Below are positions 16,695 through 25,623 of a stretch of DNA of 64,000 bases, in pieces. This stretch comes from CAYRYU01 sp964428355 (GTDB lineage Bacteria > Muiribacteriota > Ozemobacteria > Ozemobacterales > Ozemobacteraceae), in the NCBI GenBank assembly GCA_964428355.1, contig CAYRYU010000009.1, positions 1-64,000 on the forward strand. The letters run 5' to 3'. The position numbers were made by a program, and so were the translations under genes. Each line of letters starts with the position of its first letter. Within the stretch, counting starts at the first letter, position 1. The notes below the pieces were generated by a model. It saw only the letters and a program-made list of their open reading frames with translations, was not told where the DNA came from and did not search any database.

Positions 16695-17300
16695 ATGGCC
16701 CGGCTTCCCCCCACCCCGGCGGTAACTCCCGCTCCGGCAGTGATGCCGGGGGAAACGGGCATTTCCTCCGAAGGGGAAAGCTGGATCACGGTCGGAAAAG
16801 TCCTGAAAACCATCGGATTGAAAGGTTGGGTCAAGATCCAGAGCAACTCCGACTACCCGGATCGTTTCCGGAAGGATGCCGCCCTCTATCTGGAAGCCCA
16901 GCCCGGCGATTTCCAGGAAATCCGGGTTCTGGCATCCCGATCCAGGGGCTCTTCCGAGTTCCTCGATCTGCTCCTGGAAGGTTCGACAGATCCCGAATCG
17001 GCCAGGCGGTTCGTCGGGAAGACGCTGTCCATTCCTCTCTCGCAGCGTTCCGACCCACCAGGGGGTTCCTTCTACCCCGATGAACTCGAGGGGATGGCCG
17101 TTCTGTCTCCCGCCGGACAGCAAGTGGGGCGGGTGGAACTCCTCGAGGCCGAGGTTCCCTGCCCTTTTCTCGTCATCCGGAGCGAAACTCTCGGCGAAGT
17201 CATGGTACCGTTCCGGAAAGTCTTCATCGCTTCGGTCGACCGGTCCCGACGGATCGTCCAGCTCGTGGTCCCGATCGAAGAACATATCCCCGTCGAGTGA
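16695..17300 (+). CDS. rimM: Ribosome maturation factor RimM
   Basis: This 201-residue protein has the RimM N-terminal barrel (ITVGKVLKTIGLKGWVK) and the C-terminal PRC-barrel (LEGMAVLSPAGQQVGRV, ending near VMVPF and IEEHI). It assists 30S assembly around S19. About 30 Pro-rich N-terminal residues precede the conserved domain, so a later start is possible. It begins two bases after the khpA stop. Confidence 0.94.
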   Translation: MARLPPTPAVTPAPAVMPGETGISSEGESWITVGKVLKTIGLKGWVKIQSNSDYPDRFRKDAALYLEAQPGDFQEIRVLASRSRGSSEFLDLLLEGSTDPESARRFVGKTLSIPLSQRSDPPGGSFYPDELEGMAVLSPAGQQVGRVELLEAEVPCPFLVIRSETLGEVMVPFRKVFIASVDRSRRIVQLVVPIEEHIPVE

Positions 17301-17308
17301 CTTGAACC

Positions 17309-18052
17309 ATGCAGATCGATGTCGTTACACTCCTCCCGGGAATTTTCGACCGGGTCTTCGATGAGAGCGTTCTCGGGGCAGCCCGGAAGAACGGTTTGAT
17401 CGACATCCGGATCCACAATTTCCGCGACCACGGCGAAGGACGCCATCGGACCGTCGATGATACGCCATTCGGGGGGGGGCCGGGAATGGTCATGAAGCCG
17501 GGGCCTCTGGTTTCCTGCCTGCAAGAGCTGCGCCGACAGCCCCCCGCCGGAACGGTCATCGGCCTTTCACCCGCGGGAATCCCCCTCACCCAGCCTCTGG
17601 TGAAGAAACTCGCATGTCTGCGGAGGGTGATCCTGGTCTGCGGCCGGTATGAAGGGTTCGACGACCGCATCCTCCCCGAGTTCGACCTCCAGATTTCCCT
17701 GGGGGACTACGTGCTCACGGGCGGGGAGTTCGCGGCAATGACCGTTGTCGACGCGATCTCCCGGATGATCCCCGGCACCGTGGGCCGGAAGGAATCCGTG
17801 GAACAGGATTCCTTCTTTTCCGGGGCGCTCGACCATCCCCAGTTCACACGGCCCGCCGAATGGCGGAACCGGCCGGTCCCCCCCGTTCTCCTCGAAGGGA
17901 ACCATGCCCATATCGAGCGGTGGCGTCGGGGAAAGGCCCTTCGGACCACGGCCATGGAACGGCCGGACGTCTTTGCTTCGATCCCCCTCACAGCCGGGGA
18001 TCGGGAAGCATTCCAGGCCTCCCTGGAAGGGGAGCCCGCCACTTTCAAATGA
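17309..18052 (+). CDS. trmD: tRNA (guanine-N1)-methyltransferase
   Basis: This 247-residue SPOUT-class methyltransferase modifies G37 of tRNAs. It shows IDVVTLLPGIF at the N-terminus, the GGGPGMVM loop, CGRYEGFDDR and the knot segment GDYVLTGGE. The length fits the family. It starts eight bases after rimM and is followed by rplS, the standard arrangement. Confidence 0.97.
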   Translation: MQIDVVTLLPGIFDRVFDESVLGAARKNGLIDIRIHNFRDHGEGRHRTVDDTPFGGGPGMVMKPGPLVSCLQELRRQPPAGTVIGLSPAGIPLTQPLVKKLACLRRVILVCGRYEGFDDRILPEFDLQISLGDYVLTGGEFAAMTVVDAISRMIPGTVGRKESVEQDSFFSGALDHPQFTRPAEWRNRPVPPVLLEGNHAHIERWRRGKALRTTAMERPDVFASIPLTAGDREAFQASLEGEPATFK

Positions 18053-18078
18053 AACCAATCCTCGGAAGGAGATAGGAT

Positions 18079-18444
18079 ATGAATCCCACCATCGAAAGCG
18101 TCGAACGCGCATACCAGAAGGACAAGAAGGCAATCCCGCAGTTCAGCTCGGGTGACACCCTTCGGGTCAACATCAAGGTCAAGGAAGGCGAGAAGGAACG
18201 CCTCCAGGCCTTCGAGGGAGTCGTCATCGCAAAGCGCTACACCGGGCTCCGCGAGAACTTCACCATCCGGAAGATCTCCTACGGCGTAGGCGTGGAGCGG
18301 ACTTTCATGCTCCATTCCCCCAACCTGGCGGAGATCAAACTCGTCCGCCGCGGCAAGGTCGCGAGAGCAAAGCTTTACTACCTCCGCGGCCGCGTCGGAA
18401 AGAAGACCCGGGTAAAGGACAAGATCCTGGCCAAGGAAGACTGA
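18079..18444 (+). CDS. rplS: 50S ribosomal protein L19
   Basis: This 121-residue protein has the L19 core, with FSSGDTLRVNIKVKEG, FEGVVIAKR and VERTFMLHSPN. AAGGAGA precedes the ATG. It is co-directional with trmD and immediately upstream of lepB. Confidence 0.97.
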   Translation: MNPTIESVERAYQKDKKAIPQFSSGDTLRVNIKVKEGEKERLQAFEGVVIAKRYTGLRENFTIRKISYGVGVERTFMLHSPNLAEIKLVRRGKVARAKLYYLRGRVGKKTRVKDKILAKED

Positions 18445-18448
18445 GCCG

Positions 18449-19552
18449 TTGGTTGAAGAAACACCGGCCCCCGGAACTTCCCAATCCGATTCCCCTGAGG
18501 GGGCCCCTTCTCCGGCCGGGACAGGGACCGGAATCCACATCCGCGACCTTTTTCTGAGGGTCGGGAAGGCTCTTGCGGTTCCGATCGACCAGATCGAAGC
18601 GGACGAGGTCCTCGCAGACCCGTCCGTTTCGATCGGTGGGACTGTTGGCGGCCGTTTTCCCGAGGGAGGGGTCCGGGCGGAACTCCTTCATTCCCCGCGG
18701 GGAAACGCGCCCACGCGGATCTCCGTCCCTTTCCAGGAAAGGAACCGGTTCTCGGCGGGAGTTTTCCTCCGCAACGGGATGAACTACTTCAATATCAGGA
18801 TCCTCAAAAAAGAGGGAGAAGCCGTTCTTGAGGAGAAGTCGTTCCAGCTATACTATAAATCCCCGTTCAGAGAGTGGAACGAGACGATTTTCATCGCATT
18901 TTTCCTCGCGCTGATGATCCGGAGCCTTGTCGTCCAGGCATTCTGGATTCCGACGGGGAGCATGGAGAACACCCTTCTTGGAGAAAAGCGCGATATCAAC
19001 AATGTCCTGACCCGGTCCGGCGACCGGATCCTGGTCAACCGGTTCGCCTATGTCATCGACCTCTCGCTCGACGGCAAATTCCCCTTCCTGCCGAGGTTCT
19101 GGCTCAATCTCCCGCAGCGGGGAGACATAGTCGTTTTCAAATACCCGAGCAAGGACCCCAAAGAGCCCCCGCGGGATTTCATCAAGCGCGTGATCGGGCT
19201 CCCGGGCGATTCGATCAAGGTATCCGACGGAACCGTTCACGTGAACGGGACCCCGCTCGTCGAAGACTATATCAAGGAGCGCCCCTTCCAGGATTACGAG
19301 ACGGTCGTCCCCAACGATTCCCTTTTCGTCATGGGCGACAACCGGAACAACAGCTCTGACAGCAGATATTGGGGCCCCATGCCGTTGAAGAACCTCAAGG
19401 GTCAGGCGGTTTTCCTGTACTGGCCGTTCGGCCGGATCCAATCGATCCGCAGCCATCCTCATCAGAACGTGAACTCCGCGGTCGGAATCCCCGATACGGG
19501 GGCAAGATTCCCTGAGGAGCCTTCGACTCCCGAAGCTCCCGGGACGCCCTGA
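18449..19552 (+). CDS. lepB: Signal peptidase I with long N-terminal extension
   Basis: This 367-residue membrane protease cleaves Sec signal peptides. The catalytic Ser is S171 in PTGSMENTL and the general base is K246 in FIKRVIGLPGD. The last conserved box reads MGDNRNNSSDSRYWG. One transmembrane segment (about 147-165) precedes the catalytic Ser. Residues 1-145 are unusual: a Pro-rich start, then about 90 residues that look like a small beta-sandwich in the cytoplasm. The start is TTG, four bases after rplS. A later start would remove the extension, but the frame and spacing support it. Confidence 0.93.
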   Translation: MVEETPAPGTSQSDSPEGAPSPAGTGTGIHIRDLFLRVGKALAVPIDQIEADEVLADPSVSIGGTVGGRFPEGGVRAELLHSPRGNAPTRISVPFQERNRFSAGVFLRNGMNYFNIRILKKEGEAVLEEKSFQLYYKSPFREWNETIFIAFFLALMIRSLVVQAFWIPTGSMENTLLGEKRDINNVLTRSGDRILVNRFAYVIDLSLDGKFPFLPRFWLNLPQRGDIVVFKYPSKDPKEPPRDFIKRVIGLPGDSIKVSDGTVHVNGTPLVEDYIKERPFQDYETVVPNDSLFVMGDNRNNSSDSRYWGPMPLKNLKGQAVFLYWPFGRIQSIRSHPHQNVNSAVGIPDTGARFPEEPSTPEAPGTP

Positions 19553-19583
19553 GCGCAGGCCGGCAGGGCACCCGAGGAAGAGA

Positions 19584-20471
19584 GTGACGGCGATATCCAC
19601 CAATTCCGGCATGCACCGGGAACTCCCGGGCCATATCCGGAAGGCCTTTCGTTCCATCGAACGTTTCCTTCCGGTGGTCGATCTGCTGATCGAGCTGGCA
19701 GATGCCCGGATGCCCGGCTCCTCGAGAATCTCGGGTTTCGTTACCGGGTTGGGAAAGCCTTCCCTCCTCGTTCTCGGGAAAGCCGATCTCGCTGATCCGG
19801 AGCTCACTTCCGAGTGGGTATCCCGGTTCGAGGAAGAGGGGACAGCCTGCGTCGCCCTGGACGCAAAAGCTCCCGCCTCGGTGAAGGGCCTCCTCGAGAG
19901 GCTTCAGCGGCTGCTCTCCGGCCTCCCCTCATCATCCGGAACCCCGGGTCCCGGCCGGCCAAGACGTCTGATGGTGATCGGGATTCCCAACGTGGGAAAA
20001 TCGACATTGATCAACTCTCTCGCGGGGCGAAGAGCCGCGAGAGTGGCGAATCTCCCCGGAGTCACCCGGGACATCCAGTGGATCAAGCTCGCGGGACGTC
20101 TCGAACTGCTCGATCTTCCGGGAGTCCTGGATTTCAACCTCCTCAAGCGCGGAACCGACCTGCGACTGATCAACACGGTCCCGGGACCGGAGGACGACCC
20201 ATTCGAAAGGGCGAGACGCCTTTGCACCCTGGTCTCGGAACGCGGAGGCCACCCGGATTTCCCAGCCGCCCCGGGAGCCGTTTTTTCGGAGTTCCTCGAT
20301 GGTTACGCGCGGGGAAGGCATTTTCTCCTGAAGGGCGGAGATCCCGACCACACTAGGGCCGCCATCGACCTCGTCCATCGGTTCCAGCAGGGAAAATTGG
20401 GCCGGATCAGCCTGGAGGCCCCTTCCGATCCCGCTCCAGCCTCATTCGACGGCCGGGAGGAGGCTGAATGA
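19584..20471 (+). CDS. rbgA: Ribosome-biogenesis GTPase RbgA/YlqF-like
   Basis: This 295-residue protein is a circularly permuted GTPase. The G4-like motif (LGKADL) comes before the P-loop GIPNVGKST, followed by PGVTRD and the G3 motif DLPGVL. RbgA acts late in 50S assembly. The C-terminal domain is about residues 210-295. The start is GTG; an ATG nine codons later is possible. The usual NKxD box reads GKAD here. It lies after lepB as in Firmicutes, but rnhB is absent. Confidence 0.9.
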   Translation: MTAISTNSGMHRELPGHIRKAFRSIERFLPVVDLLIELADARMPGSSRISGFVTGLGKPSLLVLGKADLADPELTSEWVSRFEEEGTACVALDAKAPASVKGLLERLQRLLSGLPSSSGTPGPGRPRRLMVIGIPNVGKSTLINSLAGRRAARVANLPGVTRDIQWIKLAGRLELLDLPGVLDFNLLKRGTDLRLINTVPGPEDDPFERARRLCTLVSERGGHPDFPAAPGAVFSEFLDGYARGRHFLLKGGDPDHTRAAIDLVHRFQQGKLGRISLEAPSDPAPASFDGREEAE

Positions 20472-21466
20472 CCCGGAACGAGGAAATGTTCGAACTGAAC
20501 GAGGATCTCTCCCGCCATCTGCTTACGGCCGGAGGGTCCAACGGCCTCGACCTGATCCGGGAACTTCCTTCGGTAACGGTCAGGGCACGGGGAAACCAGC
20601 TGTTTCTCGGAGGCGACCCCGTGAAGGTGAAGCTGGTCAAGCGCTTCCTGAACATCCTTGCCCAGAGGCTGAACGGGAACGGGATGATGGATGTTTCTGA
20701 AATGAAGCACCTCTTCCGGGAACTCACATCCGACAACCCGGTTTCCCCCTCCTCCGCCCCCGGAGCAGGAGAGGAGCCCTTCGACGAGATCCTGGTCTCG
20801 CATTCGGGCAGATCGATCAGGCCGAAGACCGCGAACCAGCGGGCGTACATCGAGGCGATGAGGACACACGAGATCACGGTCTCGATCGGTCCCGCGGGTA
20901 CGGGCAAGACTTATCTTGCGATCGCGATGGCGGTCCGGGCATTGAAGGAGAAGCAGGTTTCCCGGCTGATCCTCTCCCGACCGACCATCGAGGCAGGCGA
21001 GAAACTCGGCTACCTCCCCGGGGACATCCTCGAAAAAGTCGACCCGCACTTCCGGCCGCTCTACGACGCGATCCAGGAGTTTCTGGGTGTTTCCAGGTTC
21101 CAGCAACTCCTCCGGCAGGGTATAATCGAGATCACTCCCCTCGGTTTCATGCGAGGCAGGACTTTCAACGAGGCCTTCATCGTTCTGGATGAAGCCCAGA
21201 ACACGACACTGAAACAGATGCGAATGTTCCTCACCCGCATGGGTTACGGCTCCAGGGTGGTAGTGACCGGAGATCGGACGCAGATAGACCTTCCCTCCCC
21301 GCGCGATTCCGCTCTCTCTACGCTCCAGGCCGTTCTCGGCAGACTTTCACGCGTCGCGTTCCTCGAACTGGGCGATCGGGACGTGATAAGGCACGAGCTT
21401 GTCCGCGAGATAATCCAGGCCTATGAAGCCTTCTTCCGGGAAGAATCGGAGGATGGTAAAAGATGA
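20468..21466 (+). CDS. phoH: PhoH-like ATPase
   Basis: This 332-residue protein has an N-terminal KH-like region and a C-terminal P-loop ATPase domain, with SIGPAGTGKTYLAIAMAV (Walker A), RPTIEAGEKLGYLPGD and VLDEAQNTT (Walker B). PhoH homologues are linked to RNA metabolism and often neighbour ybeY. The start overlaps the rbgA stop as ATGA and its own stop overlaps pgpH in the same way. Confidence 0.94.
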   Translation: MTRNEEMFELNEDLSRHLLTAGGSNGLDLIRELPSVTVRARGNQLFLGGDPVKVKLVKRFLNILAQRLNGNGMMDVSEMKHLFRELTSDNPVSPSSAPGAGEEPFDEILVSHSGRSIRPKTANQRAYIEAMRTHEITVSIGPAGTGKTYLAIAMAVRALKEKQVSRLILSRPTIEAGEKLGYLPGDILEKVDPHFRPLYDAIQEFLGVSRFQQLLRQGIIEITPLGFMRGRTFNEAFIVLDEAQNTTLKQMRMFLTRMGYGSRVVVTGDRTQIDLPSPRDSALSTLQAVLGRLSRVAFLELGDRDVIRHELVREIIQAYEAFFREESEDGKR

Positions 21467-23661
21467 CCGAGAAGAACGGCAACTCGCCCGCTCGCTTCCT
21501 GGCCTGGCTGGATATTCCCCCCAAGCGGTCGCGCCAGTTCCTGACGCACCTGATGGCCTTTTTCGCCCTCGTCGTGATCATCCTATTCATCGACCCGGCG
21601 GGTTTCAGCCCCGACGTCGGTGAGGGCCAGCCCTGCCCGAAGAACATTCTCAGCCCGAAGGCCATCAGCTTCGTCGACGAAAGGAAGACGAACGAACTGA
21701 GGCGGATAGAGGAGGACAAGGTCGAGCCCGTTTTGAACCATCTCGAGAACGCCGAAGGGATCATGATGGGCAAGTTCGACCGGTTCATGGAGGACGCCAG
21801 CACCTTCTTCCAGGCATGGAAGGACAAGGACACGGCCGCGCTCCCCGAAACCGATATCCCGGGCTTCTTCAAAGGGGAAAAGCTCCTCGAGCAGGACCAG
21901 TTTCGGGAAATGCTTTCCCTGCCGCGGCCCGAGTTCGAGCGGTTCAAGAACAACTCCCGCCAGCTTCTCGTGAACTTCATCCAAAGCGTGATAACCGACC
22001 AGAACCTCGAGATCGTGAAGAACGAGGTGAAGAAGCGGGCCTTCACTCTCCCCGGGGGAGGCGTTTTCAAGCAGCTGGTAGCCGACGTCGTCAAGAATTC
22101 GCTGACGGTAAACGCGATCGTGGATGAGAAGCAGACCAAGGTTAAGCGCGAGGCCGCCTCGAAATCGGTGACGCCGGTCAAGAAGTCCTTCCAGAAAGGC
22201 CAGAAGATCATCGACGAGGGGGTCATCGTTACCGCCGACGATATCTACGTTCTGAAGCTGATCGAAAAGCAGATCCACAAGAACCGGGTTCTCTCCCTGC
22301 TTGGGAACATCCTTTTCGCGGGTTTTTTCATCCTCGCCTCCGTCCTGCACCTGAAGCTCACGAGGCATCAGATCCTCAAGGATCCCGAGCATTACAAGCT
22401 TCTTGCGGGGTTCTGGATCGCGGCACTTCTTCTGGGGAAGATAGCCTACACCGTTGGAAACGCCTACGACCAGCCCGGGATGTCGATCCTGTTCTCCCCG
22501 CTCCCGACCGTGGGAATCCTCATGGCCATCCTCCTCGACTGCAACCTCGCCCTGTTCAGTTCGACCCTGCTCGGAATACTGCTTTTCATCGTCGGGGAAG
22601 CGAACGCGAAGTTCGCCCTCGTGGGGCTCCTGGGAAGCATCGTCGGAATCCTTTCCTGGGGAACCTCCCTCCGCGAAGGCAACCTCCGCCGCTCAATCGG
22701 AGGTTCAGGACTGAAGGTCGGCTTCGCGAACTCCGTGATCCTGCTCGCACTCCTCCTTCTGGACGCGGAGAATTTCTCGCTCATGAACCTCAGGACCGTC
22801 GCGGAGTATGTCGGATGCGGCTTCGCGAACGGAGTCCTGACAGGAATACTCTCCAACGGAGTCCTTCCCTATATCGAGAATGTATTCTCCCTGGCTACCG
22901 GTTCCCGCCTCCTGGAACTTGCCGACCTGTCTCAGCCTCTCCTCAAGCGGCTCGCAGAGGAAGCACCCGGAACCTATCAGCACAGCATCGTGGTGGGGAA
23001 CCTCGCCGAGGCCGCAGCCAACGAGATCAACGCCGATGCGCTTCTCGCAAAAATCGGAGCCTTCTTCCACGACATCGGAAAGCTCAAGAGGCCAAACTAC
23101 TTCGCGGAAAACCAGAAGGACAAGAACCAGCATGACCAGCTGACGCCCTACATGTCCAGCCTTATCCTGGTCGGACATATTCGCGACGGCATGGACCTTG
23201 GGCGCGAGAATGGCCTTCCCGAAAGAGTCCTTTCGCTGATGTCGCAGCACCACGGGACCACCCTCATCAGCTATTTCTACGAGCAGGCGAAAACCGACAC
23301 TGAAGGCCAGCAGGTTAACGAGGAACGATTCCGCTACCCCGGCCCGAAGCCCCAGACGAAGGAAGCCGCAATCATCATGCTTGCCGACTCCGTGGAGGCC
23401 GCCGCACGGACCCTTCCCCAGCACACCCACCCCCGTATCGAGGGGCTGGTCAAGAAGATCATCGAGAACAAGCTGAACGACGAGAACCAGCTCGATGAAA
23501 GCGACCTGACCCTCAAGGATATCGAGCAGATTGAAAAGACCTTTGTCAAGGTTCTCAGTTCCATGTATCATGGAAGGGTGGATTACCCGGGGAAATTGTC
23601 CAATCAACCCAAGGGGAGCCCAGATGGAAGTCCTAATCAACAACCGGCAAAAGAAAATTAG
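21463..23661 (+). CDS. pgpH: Membrane HD-domain c-di-AMP phosphodiesterase PgpH/YqfF-like
   Basis: This 732-residue protein has one N-terminal membrane helix (about 26-44), an extracytoplasmic domain to about 280, seven closely spaced helices (about 283-465) and a C-terminal HD domain. The HD domain shows TYQHSIVVGNLAEAAA, FFHDIGK and HHGT. Characterised family members hydrolyse c-di-AMP. It is coupled to phoH and overlaps the start of ybeY by 38 bases. Confidence 0.93.
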   Translation: MTEKNGNSPARFLAWLDIPPKRSRQFLTHLMAFFALVVIILFIDPAGFSPDVGEGQPCPKNILSPKAISFVDERKTNELRRIEEDKVEPVLNHLENAEGIMMGKFDRFMEDASTFFQAWKDKDTAALPETDIPGFFKGEKLLEQDQFREMLSLPRPEFERFKNNSRQLLVNFIQSVITDQNLEIVKNEVKKRAFTLPGGGVFKQLVADVVKNSLTVNAIVDEKQTKVKREAASKSVTPVKKSFQKGQKIIDEGVIVTADDIYVLKLIEKQIHKNRVLSLLGNILFAGFFILASVLHLKLTRHQILKDPEHYKLLAGFWIAALLLGKIAYTVGNAYDQPGMSILFSPLPTVGILMAILLDCNLALFSSTLLGILLFIVGEANAKFALVGLLGSIVGILSWGTSLREGNLRRSIGGSGLKVGFANSVILLALLLLDAENFSLMNLRTVAEYVGCGFANGVLTGILSNGVLPYIENVFSLATGSRLLELADLSQPLLKRLAEEAPGTYQHSIVVGNLAEAAANEINADALLAKIGAFFHDIGKLKRPNYFAENQKDKNQHDQLTPYMSSLILVGHIRDGMDLGRENGLPERVLSLMSQHHGTTLISYFYEQAKTDTEGQQVNEERFRYPGPKPQTKEAAIIMLADSVEAAARTLPQHTHPRIEGLVKKIIENKLNDENQLDESDLTLKDIEQIEKTFVKVLSSMYHGRVDYPGKLSNQPKGSPDGSPNQQPAKEN

Positions 23662-24160
23662 GTTCGATCTCCGCACGCTCCGGAAGATCGCCCTCGAAAT
23701 GATGAAGTTCGAGGGTGCCCCGGAAAATTCGGAGCTTTCCCTCGTACTCTGCGATGACGATTTCATCCAGAAGCTCAACCACGACCACCTCGGTGTCAAC
23801 CGACCCACCGACGTGCTTTCCTTTCCTCTCGACGCCGATGAACACGAGACCGAAATCCGCCTCCTGGGGGATATCGTCATCAGCGTGGAGACAGCCGTCC
23901 GGCAGGCCGCGAAGCTGAAGCATTCCGTCGAGTTCGAAGTGACCTTTCTTCTGGTGCACGGGCTACTCCATCTCATGGGGTACGATCACAAAACCGGCCC
24001 CGGCCTGAAAAGAATGAAAGTCCGGGAGGAGACCCTCTGCAACCACCTTTTCGAAAAACGAATCCTCCAATGCTCCGGTCCGATAGGGCAATCGACCCTG
24101 ATCAGGCGAAGCGTCGAACCCCCACCGGGGAAGCCGCCGAAGCGCCGTATCGATGCCTGA
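23624..24160 (+). CDS. ybeY: Endoribonuclease YbeY
   Basis: This 178-residue protein has the metal-binding motif HGLLHLMGYDH. YbeY takes part in 16S rRNA maturation and ribosome quality control. I chose the ATG at 23624, preceded by AAGGGGAG; the start lies inside the 3' end of pgpH. About 30 residues beyond the usual C-terminus are basic and Pro-rich. The phoH-pgpH-ybeY linkage is widely conserved. Confidence 0.93.
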   Translation: MEVLINNRQKKIRFDLRTLRKIALEMMKFEGAPENSELSLVLCDDDFIQKLNHDHLGVNRPTDVLSFPLDADEHETEIRLLGDIVISVETAVRQAAKLKHSVEFEVTFLLVHGLLHLMGYDHKTGPGLKRMKVREETLCNHLFEKRILQCSGPIGQSTLIRRSVEPPPGKPPKRRIDA

Positions 24161-24226
24161 CGACTACCAAGAACGGCCTCCGGTCGACTTTCCCGGCCGG
24201 ATGTCTCTCTCCTGCAGAATTCCATT

Positions 24227-25558
24227 ATGATTGATCCCGTTTTCGGTCTGATCTTCATCTGCCTCCTTTGCCTTTCCGCCTTTTTCTCGGCATCGGAAAC
24301 CGCTTTCTTTTCGCTGTCGCCGCTCAGGTTGAGAAAAATGGAGGGGGAAGGGGATGCGGTTGCCTCGGAGATTCTCAGGGTCCTTGCGGACAAGCAGAAG
24401 ATGCTCATCTCCCTTCTTCTTGGAAACACCTTCGTCAATGTCGCCGCCACCGCAATGGCGACGAAGTTCCTGCTCGATGTGGTTCCCACCCTGGAGTTCC
24501 TTTCCGGATCCACCCTGGGAGCCTCCCCCCACCTCATCGTGGCCTTGTCCTCGTTTGTGATGACCGTCATCCTTCTCGTTTTCGGGGAAATCACTCCAAA
24601 AACCGTCGCAATCTTCAACGCCCAATCTTTCGCAAGATACGCGGTGAAACCCCTACGTCTCCTGATGTTCCTTCTTACTCCGGTTTCCTTACTGGTTATC
24701 AGGGGATTGCAGGCGTTCATCCCGTCCTACGCGGATTGGAACCGCAAGCTGGGCTCGTCCACATCAATGGAGGAGATCGATTCGTATTTCACCCTCGGCG
24801 AAGAAGTCGGGATCATCGAACGCGATGAAAAGGAGATGATCAGCTCCGTTTTCGAGTTCGGGGACACTCTCGTCCGCGAAGTCATGGTTCCCCGGCCCGA
24901 TATCATCGCCGTCCCCCTCGGAATCGGGCTCGACCCGCTGATGAAGCTGGTTCGGGACGACGGCCATTCCAGGTTCCCGGTTTTCGACGGCACCCTCGAC
25001 AAGATCCAGGGCATACTCTACGTCAAGGACATCCTTATCCGTTTCGACGAGTTGAAGGAGTCCTTCGACCTTCCCAAGCTGCTTCGGCCTGCTTATTTCG
25101 TCCCCGAAACGAAGAAGCTCGACGACCTGCTCCGCGAGTTCCAGAAGCGGAAGCTACACATGGCCATCGTGGTGGACGAATTCGGCGGGATTTCGGGTCT
25201 CGTGACCATCGAAGACCTTCTCGAAGAGATCGTCGGGGAGATCGTCGACGAGTATGACCAGGACGAACAGGCACCATTCACCACTCTCGATGCCGATACC
25301 TTCAGCGTCGATGCCAGGTTCAGCATCCGGGACCTCGAGAACGAGATCGGTCTGAAACTCGATTACGAAGACTCCGAAACCGTCGGAGGATACGTGATGG
25401 AGCGCCTTGGACGGATCCCAAAGCGTGACGAAAAAGTTGAAGACCAGAAGGCCGCCTTCCAGGTGACCGAGGTCAAGGGAAACCGGATCCTCCGAGTGAA
25501 AGTAAAAAGGAAAGCACCCGCGCCGCCCCTTCCCGAATCTTCACCGGAGGGAACCTGA
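24227..25558 (+). CDS. CNNM/CorC-type membrane protein (DUF21-CBS-CorC), copy 1
   Basis: This 443-residue protein has a DUF21 domain with four hydrophobic segments (about 1-185, starting with SAFFSASETAFFSLS). Two CBS domains (about 205-330) follow, and a CorC/HlyC C-terminal domain (about 350-430). Family members act in Mg or Co handling, though older annotations say hemolysin. It lies 66 bases after ybeY. Confidence 0.9.
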   Translation: MIDPVFGLIFICLLCLSAFFSASETAFFSLSPLRLRKMEGEGDAVASEILRVLADKQKMLISLLLGNTFVNVAATAMATKFLLDVVPTLEFLSGSTLGASPHLIVALSSFVMTVILLVFGEITPKTVAIFNAQSFARYAVKPLRLLMFLLTPVSLLVIRGLQAFIPSYADWNRKLGSSTSMEEIDSYFTLGEEVGIIERDEKEMISSVFEFGDTLVREVMVPRPDIIAVPLGIGLDPLMKLVRDDGHSRFPVFDGTLDKIQGILYVKDILIRFDELKESFDLPKLLRPAYFVPETKKLDDLLREFQKRKLHMAIVVDEFGGISGLVTIEDLLEEIVGEIVDEYDQDEQAPFTTLDADTFSVDARFSIRDLENEIGLKLDYEDSETVGGYVMERLGRIPKRDEKVEDQKAAFQVTEVKGNRILRVKVKRKAPAPPLPESSPEGT

Positions 25559-25623
25559 TGCCCCGCCACCGATGGGGCGCCCAGGCCCCGCAATGGCCGG
25601 CGGAATACGGGCAGCGGTAGAAC

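Noticed and set aside
16122..17285. 387-residue minus-strand frame
   Set aside because: It lies antisense to rpsP, khpA and rimM, which are certain. It is due to high GC.
22705..23976. 423-residue minus-strand frame
   Set aside because: It is antisense to pgpH and ybeY.
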